Assembly (NCBI GenBank): GCA_023421505.1
Contig: JAEZTJ010000074.1
Span: 1 to 52,039, forward strand
Origin: Bacillota bacterium
Lineage (GTDB): Bacteria > Bacillota > Clostridia > Lachnospirales > Lachnospiraceae
Length of the DNA stretch: 52,039 bases
Reading direction: 5' to 3'
Part shown: in pieces, positions 25,637-34,215 of the stretch
Layout: each line of letters starts with the position of its first letter
Position numbering within the stretch: position 1 is the first letter of the stretch
Made by a program: the position numbers and the translations under genes
The notes under the pieces: model-generated
What the model saw: the letters and a program-made list of their open reading frames with translations, nothing else
Databases searched by the model: none
What the model was told of the DNA's origin: nothing

Positions 25637-26257
25637 TTATGAATTTTTCATAACAATACTTTCAATAATATTTGCAACATCTTCACAGTTATCCGCACAT
25701 CTTTCCAGACGATGCAGTACTTCTGTCCAGCACATTAATTCGATTGGATCCTTTGAGGTATGATATAAGTTACGCATGTTATCAACATACAAAGCATCCC
25801 CAACTTCTTCAAGACGATTAATCTCAATGATTTTTTCATGAAGCTTTTTTGAACTCTTCCAGTTTTTGAACTCTTCTAAAGCTTCATCTAAGGCTTTCGT
25901 GCAGGATACGAGAAGTTCTGTAAATTTTAATGCTTCCGGACGTATCGTTTTAATATTAAACATATCAATATAGATTAATACATCTTCAATGGAATCAGTA
26001 ACATCATCGATTTCTTGAGTAAGGCTGGTGATATCTTCGCTTTCTATAGGCGGTAGGAACTCCTTTACCAGCCGGTTCATAATATCATGCTTCGCAAGAT
26101 CGGCGTTATGTTCAATTTGATGTGCGGCTTTCACCTTTTCGGTAATTTTATTTGGTTCAAAATTACTTAAGGTTTCATGTAAGGTAACAGCTAAATTATA
26201 CGAATATTTAGAGAGACTGGCAAAAGCATCAAAATAATTGTAAGCATTCTTTTTCAT
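25637..26257 (-). CDS. DUF47/PhoU-like phosphate transport accessory protein
   Basis: A 206-residue all-helical protein of the DUF47 (PhoU_div) family. Typical acidic metal-binding clusters are seen: HQIEHNADLAKHDIMNRL near residue 46, TQEIDDVTDSIEDVL near 82, and EVLHRLERCADNCEDVANI near 180. These proteins are nearly always encoded beside PiT phosphate transporters, as here, and are thought to modulate them. The gene starts 18 nt downstream of the PiT gene, with GGAAGG before the ATG, so the pair is one operon. Confidence 0.93.
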   Translation of the reverse strand: MKKNAYNYFDAFASLSKYSYNLAVTLHETLSNFEPNKITEKVKAAHQIEHNADLAKHDIMNRLVKEFLPPIESEDITSLTQEIDDVTDSIEDVLIYIDMFNIKTIRPEALKFTELLVSCTKALDEALEEFKNWKSSKKLHEKIIEINRLEEVGDALYVDNMRNLYHTSKDPIELMCWTEVLHRLERCADNCEDVANIIESIVMKNS

Positions 26258-26275
26258 TTAAGTATACTTCCTTCC

Positions 26276-27322
26276 TTATATAAATAATTTCATAAATATA
26301 TATGACATAATGTATCCTAACAAACCGCAGCCAGGGAAGGTTAAAACCCAAGCAAATATCATTTCCTTAACAACACCCCAATTTACATTGGAAAGTCTCT
26401 TAGATGCACCAACTCCCATAATAGCAGTCGTCTTCATATGTGTCGTACTAACCGGTATACCAGAAATGGTTGCTAAAAATAAACTGATTGTTGCTGTCAG
26501 ATCTGCTGCAAAGCCTTCATAAGTATTAAGCTTTACCATTCCCATACCGACTGTTTTAATAATTTTATATCCGCCGATTGAAGTACCAAGTGCCATAACA
26601 GCGGAACATAATACCATCAGCCATATAGGTATATCAAAGCTGGTTACATTCCCTTGTCCCTTTGCAAGGAAAACGCCAAGCAGGAAAATTCCGATAAACT
26701 TCTGACCATCCTGAGCACCATGCATGAAGGCCATAGCCGCACCTCCACCTATCTGCCCCTTGGAGAAAAAGGAACTAGTCTTACGCCTGTCCAAGCTTTT
26801 GCATAAAAATCCAATAAGCTTTGTAAGGCTATAACCAAGAACAAAGCCGAGTACAGTGGATAATACAAGGCCATAGATTACCTTATTCCAGGCATCCCAT
26901 TGTATGCCGTCTCCACCCTGTAAGGCAATTGCGGAACCTGTGACACCAGCAATTAAAGCATGCGTTTCACTGGTAGGAATACCCAATGCCCATGCGGCTG
27001 TGGCCCATACGACAATTGCAAATAATGCTGCACATAACGCCACCAGGGCATAATGATAATTATCCCCGAAATCTACCATATTATAAATAGTGGATGCTAC
27101 AGCTTTACTAAGCATAGTCATAAACAGAACACCTAGGAAATTAAAAACTGCAGCCATTGCAACAGCCGCCTTTGGCCTGATTGCTCTGGTTGAAACGCAG
27201 GTAGCAATAGCATTTGGTGCATCAGTCCAACCGTTTACCATAATTACACCGAGAACCAGTAAGACCGTAATAAGCAGAGTCGGATTTGATACTAACTGCT
27301 GCAGAAATTCAGGTAACGACAT
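26276..27322 (-). CDS. pit: Low-affinity inorganic phosphate transporter, PiT family
   Basis: A 348-residue membrane protein of the PiT family (PF01384), which imports phosphate as a metal-phosphate complex with H+ or Na+. The duplicated PiT signatures are present: GWTDAPNAIATCVSTRA near the N-terminus and FMHGAQDGQKFIGI with PVSTTHMKTTAIMGVG in the second half. There are about ten membrane helices. The ATG at 27320-27322 follows AGGAGG by 7 nt; the upstream ATG at 27376 has no ribosome site. It is the first gene of an operon with DUF47. A phased TTnnnn array that looks like Pho boxes lies about 100 nt upstream. Confidence 0.94.
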   Translation of the reverse strand: MSLPEFLQQLVSNPTLLITVLLVLGVIMVNGWTDAPNAIATCVSTRAIRPKAAVAMAAVFNFLGVLFMTMLSKAVASTIYNMVDFGDNYHYALVALCAALFAIVVWATAAWALGIPTSETHALIAGVTGSAIALQGGDGIQWDAWNKVIYGLVLSTVLGFVLGYSLTKLIGFLCKSLDRRKTSSFFSKGQIGGGAAMAFMHGAQDGQKFIGIFLLGVFLAKGQGNVTSFDIPIWLMVLCSAVMALGTSIGGYKIIKTVGMGMVKLNTYEGFAADLTATISLFLATISGIPVSTTHMKTTAIMGVGASKRLSNVNWGVVKEMIFAWVLTFPGCGLLGYIMSYIFMKLFI

Positions 27323-27420
27323 AATAGAGCCTCCTAAAAACCTTATATTAGTTAAATATTTTATAAAATTAATCAACCATTAAAAATCTTAACACGAATA
27401 AAAGACATAAGCAATCATAA

Positions 27421-27512
27421 TTTACATGAATTTTCAATTAAATTTACATACATTTTGTGATAAATTCATAGATTTTACGCAGATTTCACACAAAATTTAC
27501 TTTCAATTCTAT
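27421..27512. promoter_or_regulatory. Putative tandem Pho-box array
   Basis: TT-starting hexamers recur at 11-nt steps: TTTACA 27421, TTTCAA 27432, TTTACA 27443, TTTGTG 27454, TTCATA 27465, then (after 9-10 nt) TTACGC 27475, TTCACA 27485, TTTACT 27496 and TTCTAT 27507. PhoP of Bacillus binds TT(A/C/T)A(C/T)A-like repeats at this period. The array lies upstream of the pit-DUF47 operon, which is transcribed the other way. Assignment is by pattern only. Confidence 0.5.
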
Positions 27513-27889
27513 GGTAAAATAAGTAAGCAAATGCAATCTTTTAGCTTCATAATTTACGACAATTATAGTTATTACTATTATATATTTAGCATAAAAATAC
27601 AAAATTCTTCTTATTTACTATTTAAGATACATCCAAAGTTACATTATAAATAATTTTGTGGTAATATATTCTTAATTAAGCCAATAAAATTGCATATTGC
27701 ATCCATCTACTATCATAAAAACGAAGAGAATTCAGACAAAGTAATCTACGTTGACAAGCACCATTAAATGGATTATCATAAATAATTCATGCTAAATATT
27801 ATTAATTTGCAAATGTATAAAAATATATTTTTACATTGATTTTTATATAAAAATCCTTTATCATAAACAGTAATATTTTTAAAGTGATT

Positions 27890-27946
27890 AATTTGCCGAA
27901 ATGGCAGATTTGATGTAGTTGTGCTAGAGTATGCCGTGGCATGCTC
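27890..27946 (+). promoter_or_regulatory. Two hairpins in the ilvD leader
   Basis: Hairpin 1 pairs AATTTGCC (27890-27897) with GGCAGATT (27903-27910). Hairpin 2 pairs GAGTATGC (27927-27934) with GCATGCTC (27939-27946). Neither has a following T-run. They end about 33 nt before the ilvD start. Confidence 0.45.
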
Positions 27947-27978
27947 ATTATCTTAAAATAAGGAAGAAAAGGTGATTA

Positions 27979-29655
27979 ATGATGAGAAGTGATGCGGTTA
28001 AAACCGGCATGCAGCAGGCACCCCACAGGTCATTGTTTAATGCATTGGGGTTAACGAAGGAAGAGCTGAGAAAGCCTTTAATTGGAATTGTAAGTTCCTA
28101 TAATGAAATTGTACCGGGACACATGAATCTGGACAAGATTGTTGACGCTGTTAAGCTTGGCGTAGCTATGGCTGGCGGTACACCTATCGTATTTCCCGCA
28201 ATAGCGGTTTGTGATGGTATTGCGATGGGACATCAGGGAATGAAGTATTCATTAGTGACCAGAGATTTGATTGCTGACTCCACAGAAGCAATGGCAATGG
28301 CACACCAATTTGATGCGCTTGTTATGGTTCCGAATTGTGACAAGAATGTACCCGGACTTTTGATGGCTGCAGCGAGACTCAATATACCTACTATATTCGT
28401 AAGCGGTGGTCCAATGCTAGCCGGAAAGGTAAAGGGCAGTAAGACAAGTCTTTCTTCCTTATTTGAAGCAGTTGGTGCTTATGCTGCCGGTAAGATGACA
28501 GAGGAAGAGGTTGAAGAATATGAAAATAAAGCCTGTGCTTCCTGCGGCTCCTGCTCCGGTATGTATACCGCAAATTCCATGAACTGTCTGACGGAAGCAA
28601 TCGGTATGGGACTTAAAGGTAATGGCACAATTCCAGCTGTTTATTCCGAAAGAATAAGACTTGCAAAGCATGCAGGAATGAAAATAATGGAGCTTCTTGA
28701 AAAGGACATTAAGCCCAGAGATATTATGACAAAGGAAGCATTTATGAATGCTTTAACGATAGATATGGCTCTTGGCTGCTCTACAAATACGATGCTTCAT
28801 TTGCCGGCAATTGCACATGAGGTAGGCTTTGATCTTAATATAGATATAGCGAATGAAGTAAGTGCTAGAACACCAAATTTATGCCACCTTGCTCCTGCAG
28901 GCCATACATATATGGAGGATTTGAATGAAGCCGGCGGTGTATATGCGGTTATGAATGAATTAAATAAGAAGGGTCTTTTAAATACCGATTTGATTACTGC
29001 AACCGGTAAAACGGTGGGTGAGAATATTAAGGATTGTAAAAATTTAAATCCCGAAGTAATCAGACCAATAGAAAATCCCTATAGCATGACCGGTGGCATT
29101 GCGATACTTAAGGGAAATTTAGCTCCGGATTCCGGTGTAGTAAAACGCTCTGCCGTAGCACCAGAGATGCTAAAGCATGAGGGCCCTGCAAGAGTATTTG
29201 ATTGTGAAGAGGATGCAATCACAGCGATTAAGAACGGTAAGATCAATCCTGGTGATGTTGTTGTAATCCGCTATGAAGGCCCGAAGGGTGGTCCCGGTAT
29301 GAGAGAAATGCTTAATCCTACTAGTGCTATTATGGGTATGGGACTTGGATCATCAGTTGCTTTAATTACAGATGGACGCTTTTCAGGAGCATCCAGAGGA
29401 GCCTGCATCGGTCATGTATCACCTGAGGCGGCGGTTGGCGGTAATATAGCACTTGTTGAGGAAGGCGATCTAATCCAGATAGATATTAATGCCAATTCAT
29501 TAAACTTTGTAATCTCTGATGAAGAATTAGAGGCCAGAAGGGCTAAATGGCAGCCTAGGGAGCCAAAGATTACGACCGGCTATCTAGCTCGATATGTTAC
29601 AATGGTAACAAGCGGAAATCGGGGAGCTATACTAGAGGTACCGAAATTAAAATAA
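27979..29655 (+). CDS. ilvD: Dihydroxy-acid dehydratase
   Basis: 558 residues, the usual length. It dehydrates 2,3-dihydroxy-isovalerate and -methylvalerate in valine/isoleucine synthesis. The Fe-S ligands are in VPNCDKNVPG (about residue 122) and SCGSCSGMYTANSMNC (about residue 190). The C-terminal catalytic region carries TDGRFSGASRG. Two ATG codons are adjacent after AAGGTGAT, and I use the first. It is followed by ilvB on the same strand after 234 nt that contain a strong hairpin, so the two may be separately controlled. Confidence 0.96.
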   Translation: MMRSDAVKTGMQQAPHRSLFNALGLTKEELRKPLIGIVSSYNEIVPGHMNLDKIVDAVKLGVAMAGGTPIVFPAIAVCDGIAMGHQGMKYSLVTRDLIADSTEAMAMAHQFDALVMVPNCDKNVPGLLMAAARLNIPTIFVSGGPMLAGKVKGSKTSLSSLFEAVGAYAAGKMTEEEVEEYENKACASCGSCSGMYTANSMNCLTEAIGMGLKGNGTIPAVYSERIRLAKHAGMKIMELLEKDIKPRDIMTKEAFMNALTIDMALGCSTNTMLHLPAIAHEVGFDLNIDIANEVSARTPNLCHLAPAGHTYMEDLNEAGGVYAVMNELNKKGLLNTDLITATGKTVGENIKDCKNLNPEVIRPIENPYSMTGGIAILKGNLAPDSGVVKRSAVAPEMLKHEGPARVFDCEEDAITAIKNGKINPGDVVVIRYEGPKGGPGMREMLNPTSAIMGMGLGSSVALITDGRFSGASRGACIGHVSPEAAVGGNIALVEEGDLIQIDINANSLNFVISDEELEARRAKWQPREPKITTGYLARYVTMVTSGNRGAILEVPKLK

Positions 29656-29731
29656 GTCGATGGGGACGTTAAATTAATATTCTGAGATTTTATAAGGATA
29701 TATGTAATATCCCATTTTAAAATTTCCCCCA

Positions 29732-29764
29732 GAGTAAAGCGCATATATATTATGCGCTTTACTC
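29732..29764. terminator. Perfect 14-bp hairpin between ilvD and ilvB
   Basis: GAGTAAAGCGCATA (29732-29745) pairs perfectly with 29751-29764 around a 5-nt loop. The sequence after the stem is GCAAAAC, with no T-run, so its strength as a terminator is doubtful. Confidence 0.5.
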
Positions 29765-29889
29765 GCAAAACATAACCGAATATGTTATAACAGGTACAAG
29801 CTGCCAGGGTTATTCATGAGGGAAAGACAAGCTTTAATATACTCATCGATACAAATATATGGCGTCAAGCAGGCGAAATGGAGGTTTAA

Positions 29890-31572
29890 ATGGAATTAAC
29901 AGGTTCTCAGATTGTGATTGAATGTTTAAAAGAGCAAGGCGTGGATACTGTGTTTGGATATCCGGGAGGAACTATTTTAAATATCTATGATGAATTATAC
30001 AAGCATAGTCATGAAATCAGACATATCCTGACATCTCATGAACAGGGTGCATCCCATGCGGCTGACGGATATGCCAGAGCAACCGGTAAGGTTGGTGTGT
30101 GTCTGGCAACCTCAGGACCAGGGTCTACTAATTTAGTTACAGGTATCGCGACAGCTTATATGGATAGCATCCCTATGGTTGCAATTACAGCTAATGTAGC
30201 AGTTAGCTTACTTGGGAGGGATTCCTTCCAAGAGATCGATATTGCCGGAGTTACTATGCCAATCACCAAGCATAATTATATTGTAAAAGATGTAACTAAG
30301 CTTGCCGATACCATCCGTAAAGCCTTTAGAATTGCAAAATCCGGAAGACCGGGTCCGGTTCTTATCGACATTACTAAGGATGTTACAGCTTCAAAAACGA
30401 AATATGTAAAAGCAATACTTAAGCCGGTAGTGAGAAAAACCGATGAAATTACGGAAGAGGATTTAAAGAATGCCTTAGAATTGATTAAACGCGCCAAAAA
30501 GCCTTATGTCTTTGTAGGCGGCGGAGCAGTGATTTCCGAAGCACATGATGAGCTTAAGGAGTTTGTAGAAAAAGCAGATGCACCGGTGTGTGATACATTG
30601 ATGGGTAAAGGGGCATTTGACGGTACTGACTCACGTTATACAGGGATGCTTGGAATGCATGGCACAAAAGCTTCTAATCTGGGAGTAACAGAGTGTGACT
30701 TATTGATTGCAATTGGTGTAAGATTTTCAGATAGAGTTACCGGCAATGCAAAGAAATTTGCTAAGAATGCCAAGATACTTCATATTGATGTGGATCCGGC
30801 AGAGATTAATAAGAATGTATCGGCTTACTACAGTGTTATTGGTGATATAAAGGAAGTGCTTCAGATATTAAATGATAGGCTGGAGCAGCAAAATCACACA
30901 GAATGGGTTAACCATATTGTAGATTTAAATCATAAGTTTCCATTAAAATATAATAAGGAGGTCTTAACTGGTCCCTTTATATTGGAAAAGCTTTATGAGC
31001 TTACAAAGGGTGATGCCATTATAACTACCGAGGTAGGGCAGCATCAGATGTGGTCGGCACAGTTTTTTAAATACAGAAAGCCGAGAACCTTTATTACCTC
31101 AGGTGGACTGGGAACCATGGGTTATGGACTGGGAGCCTGTATCGGAGCAAAGGTAGGCATGCCTGATAATACCGTAATCAATATTGCGGGTGATGGCTGT
31201 TTTAGAATGAATATGAACGAGTTGGCAACAGCTACCCGATATGATATTCCTATCATAGAGATTGTCTTCAATAATCATGTACTCGGTATGGTACGTCAGT
31301 GGCAGACCTTGTTCTATGAACAAAGGTATTCGAATACTAATTTAAGTGATAAGGTTGATTTTGTGAAATTGGCTGAAGCAATGGGTGCTAAGGCATATAA
31401 AATCACGAAGATGGAAGAGGTAGAAGCTACTCTGAAGGAAGCAATTGCATTAAAGCAGCCGGTATTGATAGAATGTATGATAGACAGTGATGATAAGGTA
31501 TGGCCAATGGTTGCTCCCGGAGCCGCTATTGAAGAAGTATTTACAGAGGAAGATTTAAATAGTAGAAAGTAG
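29890..31572 (+). CDS. ilvB: Acetolactate synthase, large (catalytic) subunit
   Basis: A 560-residue thiamine-diphosphate enzyme making acetolactate/acetohydroxybutyrate. The N-terminal TPP pyrimidine domain has the catalytic glutamate in SHEQGASHAADGYARA. The central FAD-type domain spans about 190-330. The C-terminal PP domain carries GDGCFRMNMNELATATRYDIP (metal-binding GDG...N). The start follows GGAGG by 5 nt. The regulatory small subunit IlvN is not encoded next to it, nor is ilvC; both may lie elsewhere. The anabolic family name is preferred over catabolic AlsS because of the neighbouring ilvD, but sequence alone does not settle it. Confidence 0.93.
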   Translation: MELTGSQIVIECLKEQGVDTVFGYPGGTILNIYDELYKHSHEIRHILTSHEQGASHAADGYARATGKVGVCLATSGPGSTNLVTGIATAYMDSIPMVAITANVAVSLLGRDSFQEIDIAGVTMPITKHNYIVKDVTKLADTIRKAFRIAKSGRPGPVLIDITKDVTASKTKYVKAILKPVVRKTDEITEEDLKNALELIKRAKKPYVFVGGGAVISEAHDELKEFVEKADAPVCDTLMGKGAFDGTDSRYTGMLGMHGTKASNLGVTECDLLIAIGVRFSDRVTGNAKKFAKNAKILHIDVDPAEINKNVSAYYSVIGDIKEVLQILNDRLEQQNHTEWVNHIVDLNHKFPLKYNKEVLTGPFILEKLYELTKGDAIITTEVGQHQMWSAQFFKYRKPRTFITSGGLGTMGYGLGACIGAKVGMPDNTVINIAGDGCFRMNMNELATATRYDIPIIEIVFNNHVLGMVRQWQTLFYEQRYSNTNLSDKVDFVKLAEAMGAKAYKITKMEEVEATLKEAIALKQPVLIECMIDSDDKVWPMVAPGAAIEEVFTEEDLNSRK

Positions 31573-31639
31573 TAATACAGGATAGTTTTATAAATAGAAC
31601 AGATAAGACGCGCTAATCCATATAATCCCTATAAAAATA

Positions 31640-31668
31640 TTGACAAAAAAATAACACAGTTCTATAAT
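31640..31668 (+). promoter_or_regulatory. Consensus promoter of serC-serA
   Basis: TTGACA (31640-31645) and TATAAT (31663-31668) are both perfect and separated by exactly 17 nt. The expected start is near 31675, giving a leader of about 70 nt to the serC GTG. Confidence 0.92.
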
Positions 31669-31743
31669 GAAATTTATATTTTACCGTTCTATTTATTGAA
31701 TAATAATACACATAAAAGCAAGTTCATTAAGGAGGATGAAACA

Positions 31744-32829
31744 GTGGGAAGAATTTATAATTTTTCAGCGGGGCCGGCAATGTTACCGGTAGAGGTATTG
31801 CAGGAAGCTGCAGACGAGATGCTTGATTACAGAGGCACTGGTATGTCTGTAATGGAGATGAGTCACAGATCCAAAGCATATGAAGCAATTATTCAGGAAG
31901 CAGAGAAGGATTTAAGGGAATTAATGAATATTCCTGATAACTATAAAGTTCTTTTCTTACAGGGTGGTGCGTCACAGCAATTTGCTGCTATCCCAATGAA
32001 TTTAATGAAGAATAAGGTTGCAGATTATATTATTACAGGTCAATGGGCTAAAAAAGCGTATCAGGAAGCAAAAATCTATGGTACCGCAAATGCAATAGCT
32101 TCCTCAGCAGACAAGACCTTTTCCTATATACCTGATTGTTCCGATTTGCCAATCTCTGAAGATGCAGACTATGTATACATCTGTGAGAATAATACAATTT
32201 ACGGAACCAAATTCAAGAAGCTTCCTAATACAAAGGGTAAAACATTAGTTTCAGACGTTTCCTCCTGTTTCTTATCTGAACCTGTAGATGTAACAAAATA
32301 TGGTCTAGTCTACGGTGGTGTACAAAAGAATATCGGTCCTGCCGGTGTAGTAATTGTAATTATTCGTGAGGATTTAATTACTGAGGATACACTTCCGGGA
32401 ACACCTACTATGTTAAAATATAAAATTCATTCAGATGAAAAATCTCTTTACAATACTCCTCCGGCTTATGGTATCTATATCTGCGGTAAAGTATTTAAAT
32501 GGATTAAGAACATGGGCGGCCTTGAGGCTATGAAGGTACATAATGAGAAGAAGGCAGCAATTCTCTATGATTTTCTTGATCAGAGCAAATTATTTAAGGG
32601 TACGGTTGTGAAGGAGGATCGTTCTTTAATGAATGTTCCTTTTGTAACCGGCGATGAAGAGCTGGATGCTAAATTTGTCAAGGAAGCTAAGGCAGCAGGC
32701 TTTGAAAATTTAAAAGGACATAGAACTGTTGGCGGTATGAGAGCAAGTATCTATAATGCTATGCCGATTGAAGGTGTTCAGAAATTAGTTGATTTCATGA
32801 AGAAGTTTGAAGAAGAAAATATGAAATAA
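31744..32829 (+). CDS. serC: Phosphoserine aminotransferase
   Basis: A 361-residue PLP enzyme converting 3-phosphohydroxypyruvate to phosphoserine. NFSAGPAMLP at the N-terminus and the PLP lysine block GGVQKNIGPAG are diagnostic. The GTG at 31744 is the start: AAGGAGG lies 8 nt upstream, and the family begins with a short residue run before IYNFSAGP. The longer frame from 31696 has no ribosome site. It is followed 21 nt later by serA, so two consecutive steps of serine synthesis are co-transcribed from the consensus promoter. Confidence 0.95.
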   Translation: MGRIYNFSAGPAMLPVEVLQEAADEMLDYRGTGMSVMEMSHRSKAYEAIIQEAEKDLRELMNIPDNYKVLFLQGGASQQFAAIPMNLMKNKVADYIITGQWAKKAYQEAKIYGTANAIASSADKTFSYIPDCSDLPISEDADYVYICENNTIYGTKFKKLPNTKGKTLVSDVSSCFLSEPVDVTKYGLVYGGVQKNIGPAGVVIVIIREDLITEDTLPGTPTMLKYKIHSDEKSLYNTPPAYGIYICGKVFKWIKNMGGLEAMKVHNEKKAAILYDFLDQSKLFKGTVVKEDRSLMNVPFVTGDEELDAKFVKEAKAAGFENLKGHRTVGGMRASIYNAMPIEGVQKLVDFMKKFEEENMK

Positions 32830-32850
32830 AAACTGAAAGGAGCAACAGTC

Positions 32851-34029
32851 ATGAAATATAATTGCCTGAATCCTATTGCAGAAATAGGTTTAAATAATTT
32901 TACTGATCAATATAAAAAGGTAGAGGATATCAATGAAGCAGATGTCGTTTTAGTCAGAAGTGCTGCTATGCATGACATGGAATTTAACGACAATTTGAAA
33001 GCAATTGCCAGAGCTGGCGCAGGTGTAAATAATATCCCGCTTGATAAATGTGCGGAGCAGGGGATTGTAGTATTTAATACGCCCGGTGCCAATGCTAACG
33101 GAGTTAAGGAACTTGTAATTGCAGGTCTTATGTTAGCGTCCCGTGATATCATTGGTGGTGTTAATTGGATACAGACAGTTAAGGAAGATCCGGGTGTAGC
33201 AAAATTAGTGGAAAAAGGTAAAGCTAAGTTTGCAGGCAAGGAAATTCAAGGCAAAAAATTAGGCGTAATCGGCCTTGGTGCAATCGGTGTATTAGTAGCT
33301 AATACTGCTAACCGCCTTGGCATGAAGGTGTATGGATATGATCCTTTCATCTCTGTTGACAATGCCTGGAACTTATCCCGTGATGTAGTACATGTCAAGA
33401 CAAGAGAAGATATTTATAGAGAATGCGATTATATCACCGTACATACACCTTTAATAGAGGATCTAGATCCTAACGTTAACACAAAGGAAATGATTAATTC
33501 TGATACAATCGCTAAAATGAAGGATGGAGTTATTATACTCAATTTTGCTAGAGATCTTCTAGTAAATGATAGCGATATCGAGGTTGCGTTAAAATCAGGT
33601 AAGGTTGCTAAATATGTTACTGATTTCCCTAATGCAAAGACTGCCGGAATGGAAGGTGTTATTGCGATTCCTCACCTTGGTGCTTCAACAGAAGAATCCG
33701 AGGATAACTGTGCAGTAATGGCGGTTAAGCAATTGAGAGACTATATGGAGAATGGTAATATTAAAAACTCCGTAAATTATCCGAATTGCGATGCCGGTGT
33801 TTGTATGACTGCAGGACGTATTGCTATTCTTCATAAGAATATTCCGAACATGCTGACTCAGTTTACCGGAGCTTTCTCAGCGGCCAATGTAAACATTACA
33901 GATATGGTGAATAAGAGTAAGGGAGACTATGCTTATTCTGTACTGGATGTTGAAGAACCGATTACTACAGAAGTAGCAGAAAAGCTTGCAGCTATTAAGG
34001 GTGTATTAAAGGTTAGAATAGTAAAATAA
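32851..34029 (+). CDS. serA: D-3-phosphoglycerate dehydrogenase
   Basis: A 392-residue NAD-dependent dehydrogenase, the first step of serine synthesis. The Rossmann motif GVIGLGAIG lies near residue 140. Catalytic-region blocks LNFARDLLVND and IPHLGASTEESEDN are in place, with the active-site His in PHLG. A C-terminal ACT domain (about 320-392, ITDMVNKSKGDYAYSVLDVE) suggests feedback by serine. The start follows GAAAGGAG by 8 nt. It sits between serC and the DUF1015 gene, an arrangement often seen in Clostridia. Confidence 0.95.
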   Translation: MKYNCLNPIAEIGLNNFTDQYKKVEDINEADVVLVRSAAMHDMEFNDNLKAIARAGAGVNNIPLDKCAEQGIVVFNTPGANANGVKELVIAGLMLASRDIIGGVNWIQTVKEDPGVAKLVEKGKAKFAGKEIQGKKLGVIGLGAIGVLVANTANRLGMKVYGYDPFISVDNAWNLSRDVVHVKTREDIYRECDYITVHTPLIEDLDPNVNTKEMINSDTIAKMKDGVIILNFARDLLVNDSDIEVALKSGKVAKYVTDFPNAKTAGMEGVIAIPHLGASTEESEDNCAVMAVKQLRDYMENGNIKNSVNYPNCDAGVCMTAGRIAILHKNIPNMLTQFTGAFSAANVNITDMVNKSKGDYAYSVLDVEEPITTEVAEKLAAIKGVLKVRIVK

Positions 34030-34055
34030 TCAAATATGAATTAATATTTTTACAT

Positions 34056-34106
34056 ATCAGGACATAAGATTTGCAGTGAACTGCCCGCAGAGAATTATGT
34101 CCTGAT
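34056..34106 (+). terminator. Hairpin after serA
   Basis: A 12-bp stem (ATCAGGACATAA at 34056-34067 with TTATGTCCTGAT at 34095-34106) has a 27-nt loop, followed by TTCATATT. It is perhaps only partly effective, since the DUF1015 gene begins 110 nt later on the same strand. Confidence 0.55.
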
Positions 34107-34215
34107 TTCATATTATAATTAGGGGATTCAATCCTACTTGAGTAAATTTGATTGTGCAAATACAACCTATATCAATGGGACGAAAACCTTAATAAGCTGG
34201 ATTGGAGATAACGAT

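Larger units (their letters stand above)
27323..27978. other. AT-rich intergenic region between pit and ilvD
   Basis: These 656 bp hold no convincing gene. The one longer frame (27426-27653) is Tyr/Phe/Ile-rich, lacks a ribosome site and looks accidental. The stretch contains the phased TTnnnn array at 27421-27512 and two hairpins just before ilvD. Confidence 0.7.

Noticed and set aside
27426..27653. A 75-residue coding frame
   Set aside because: Extremely biased composition (Tyr, Phe, Ile), no ribosome site, no family resemblance, and it overlaps the phased TTnnnn array.
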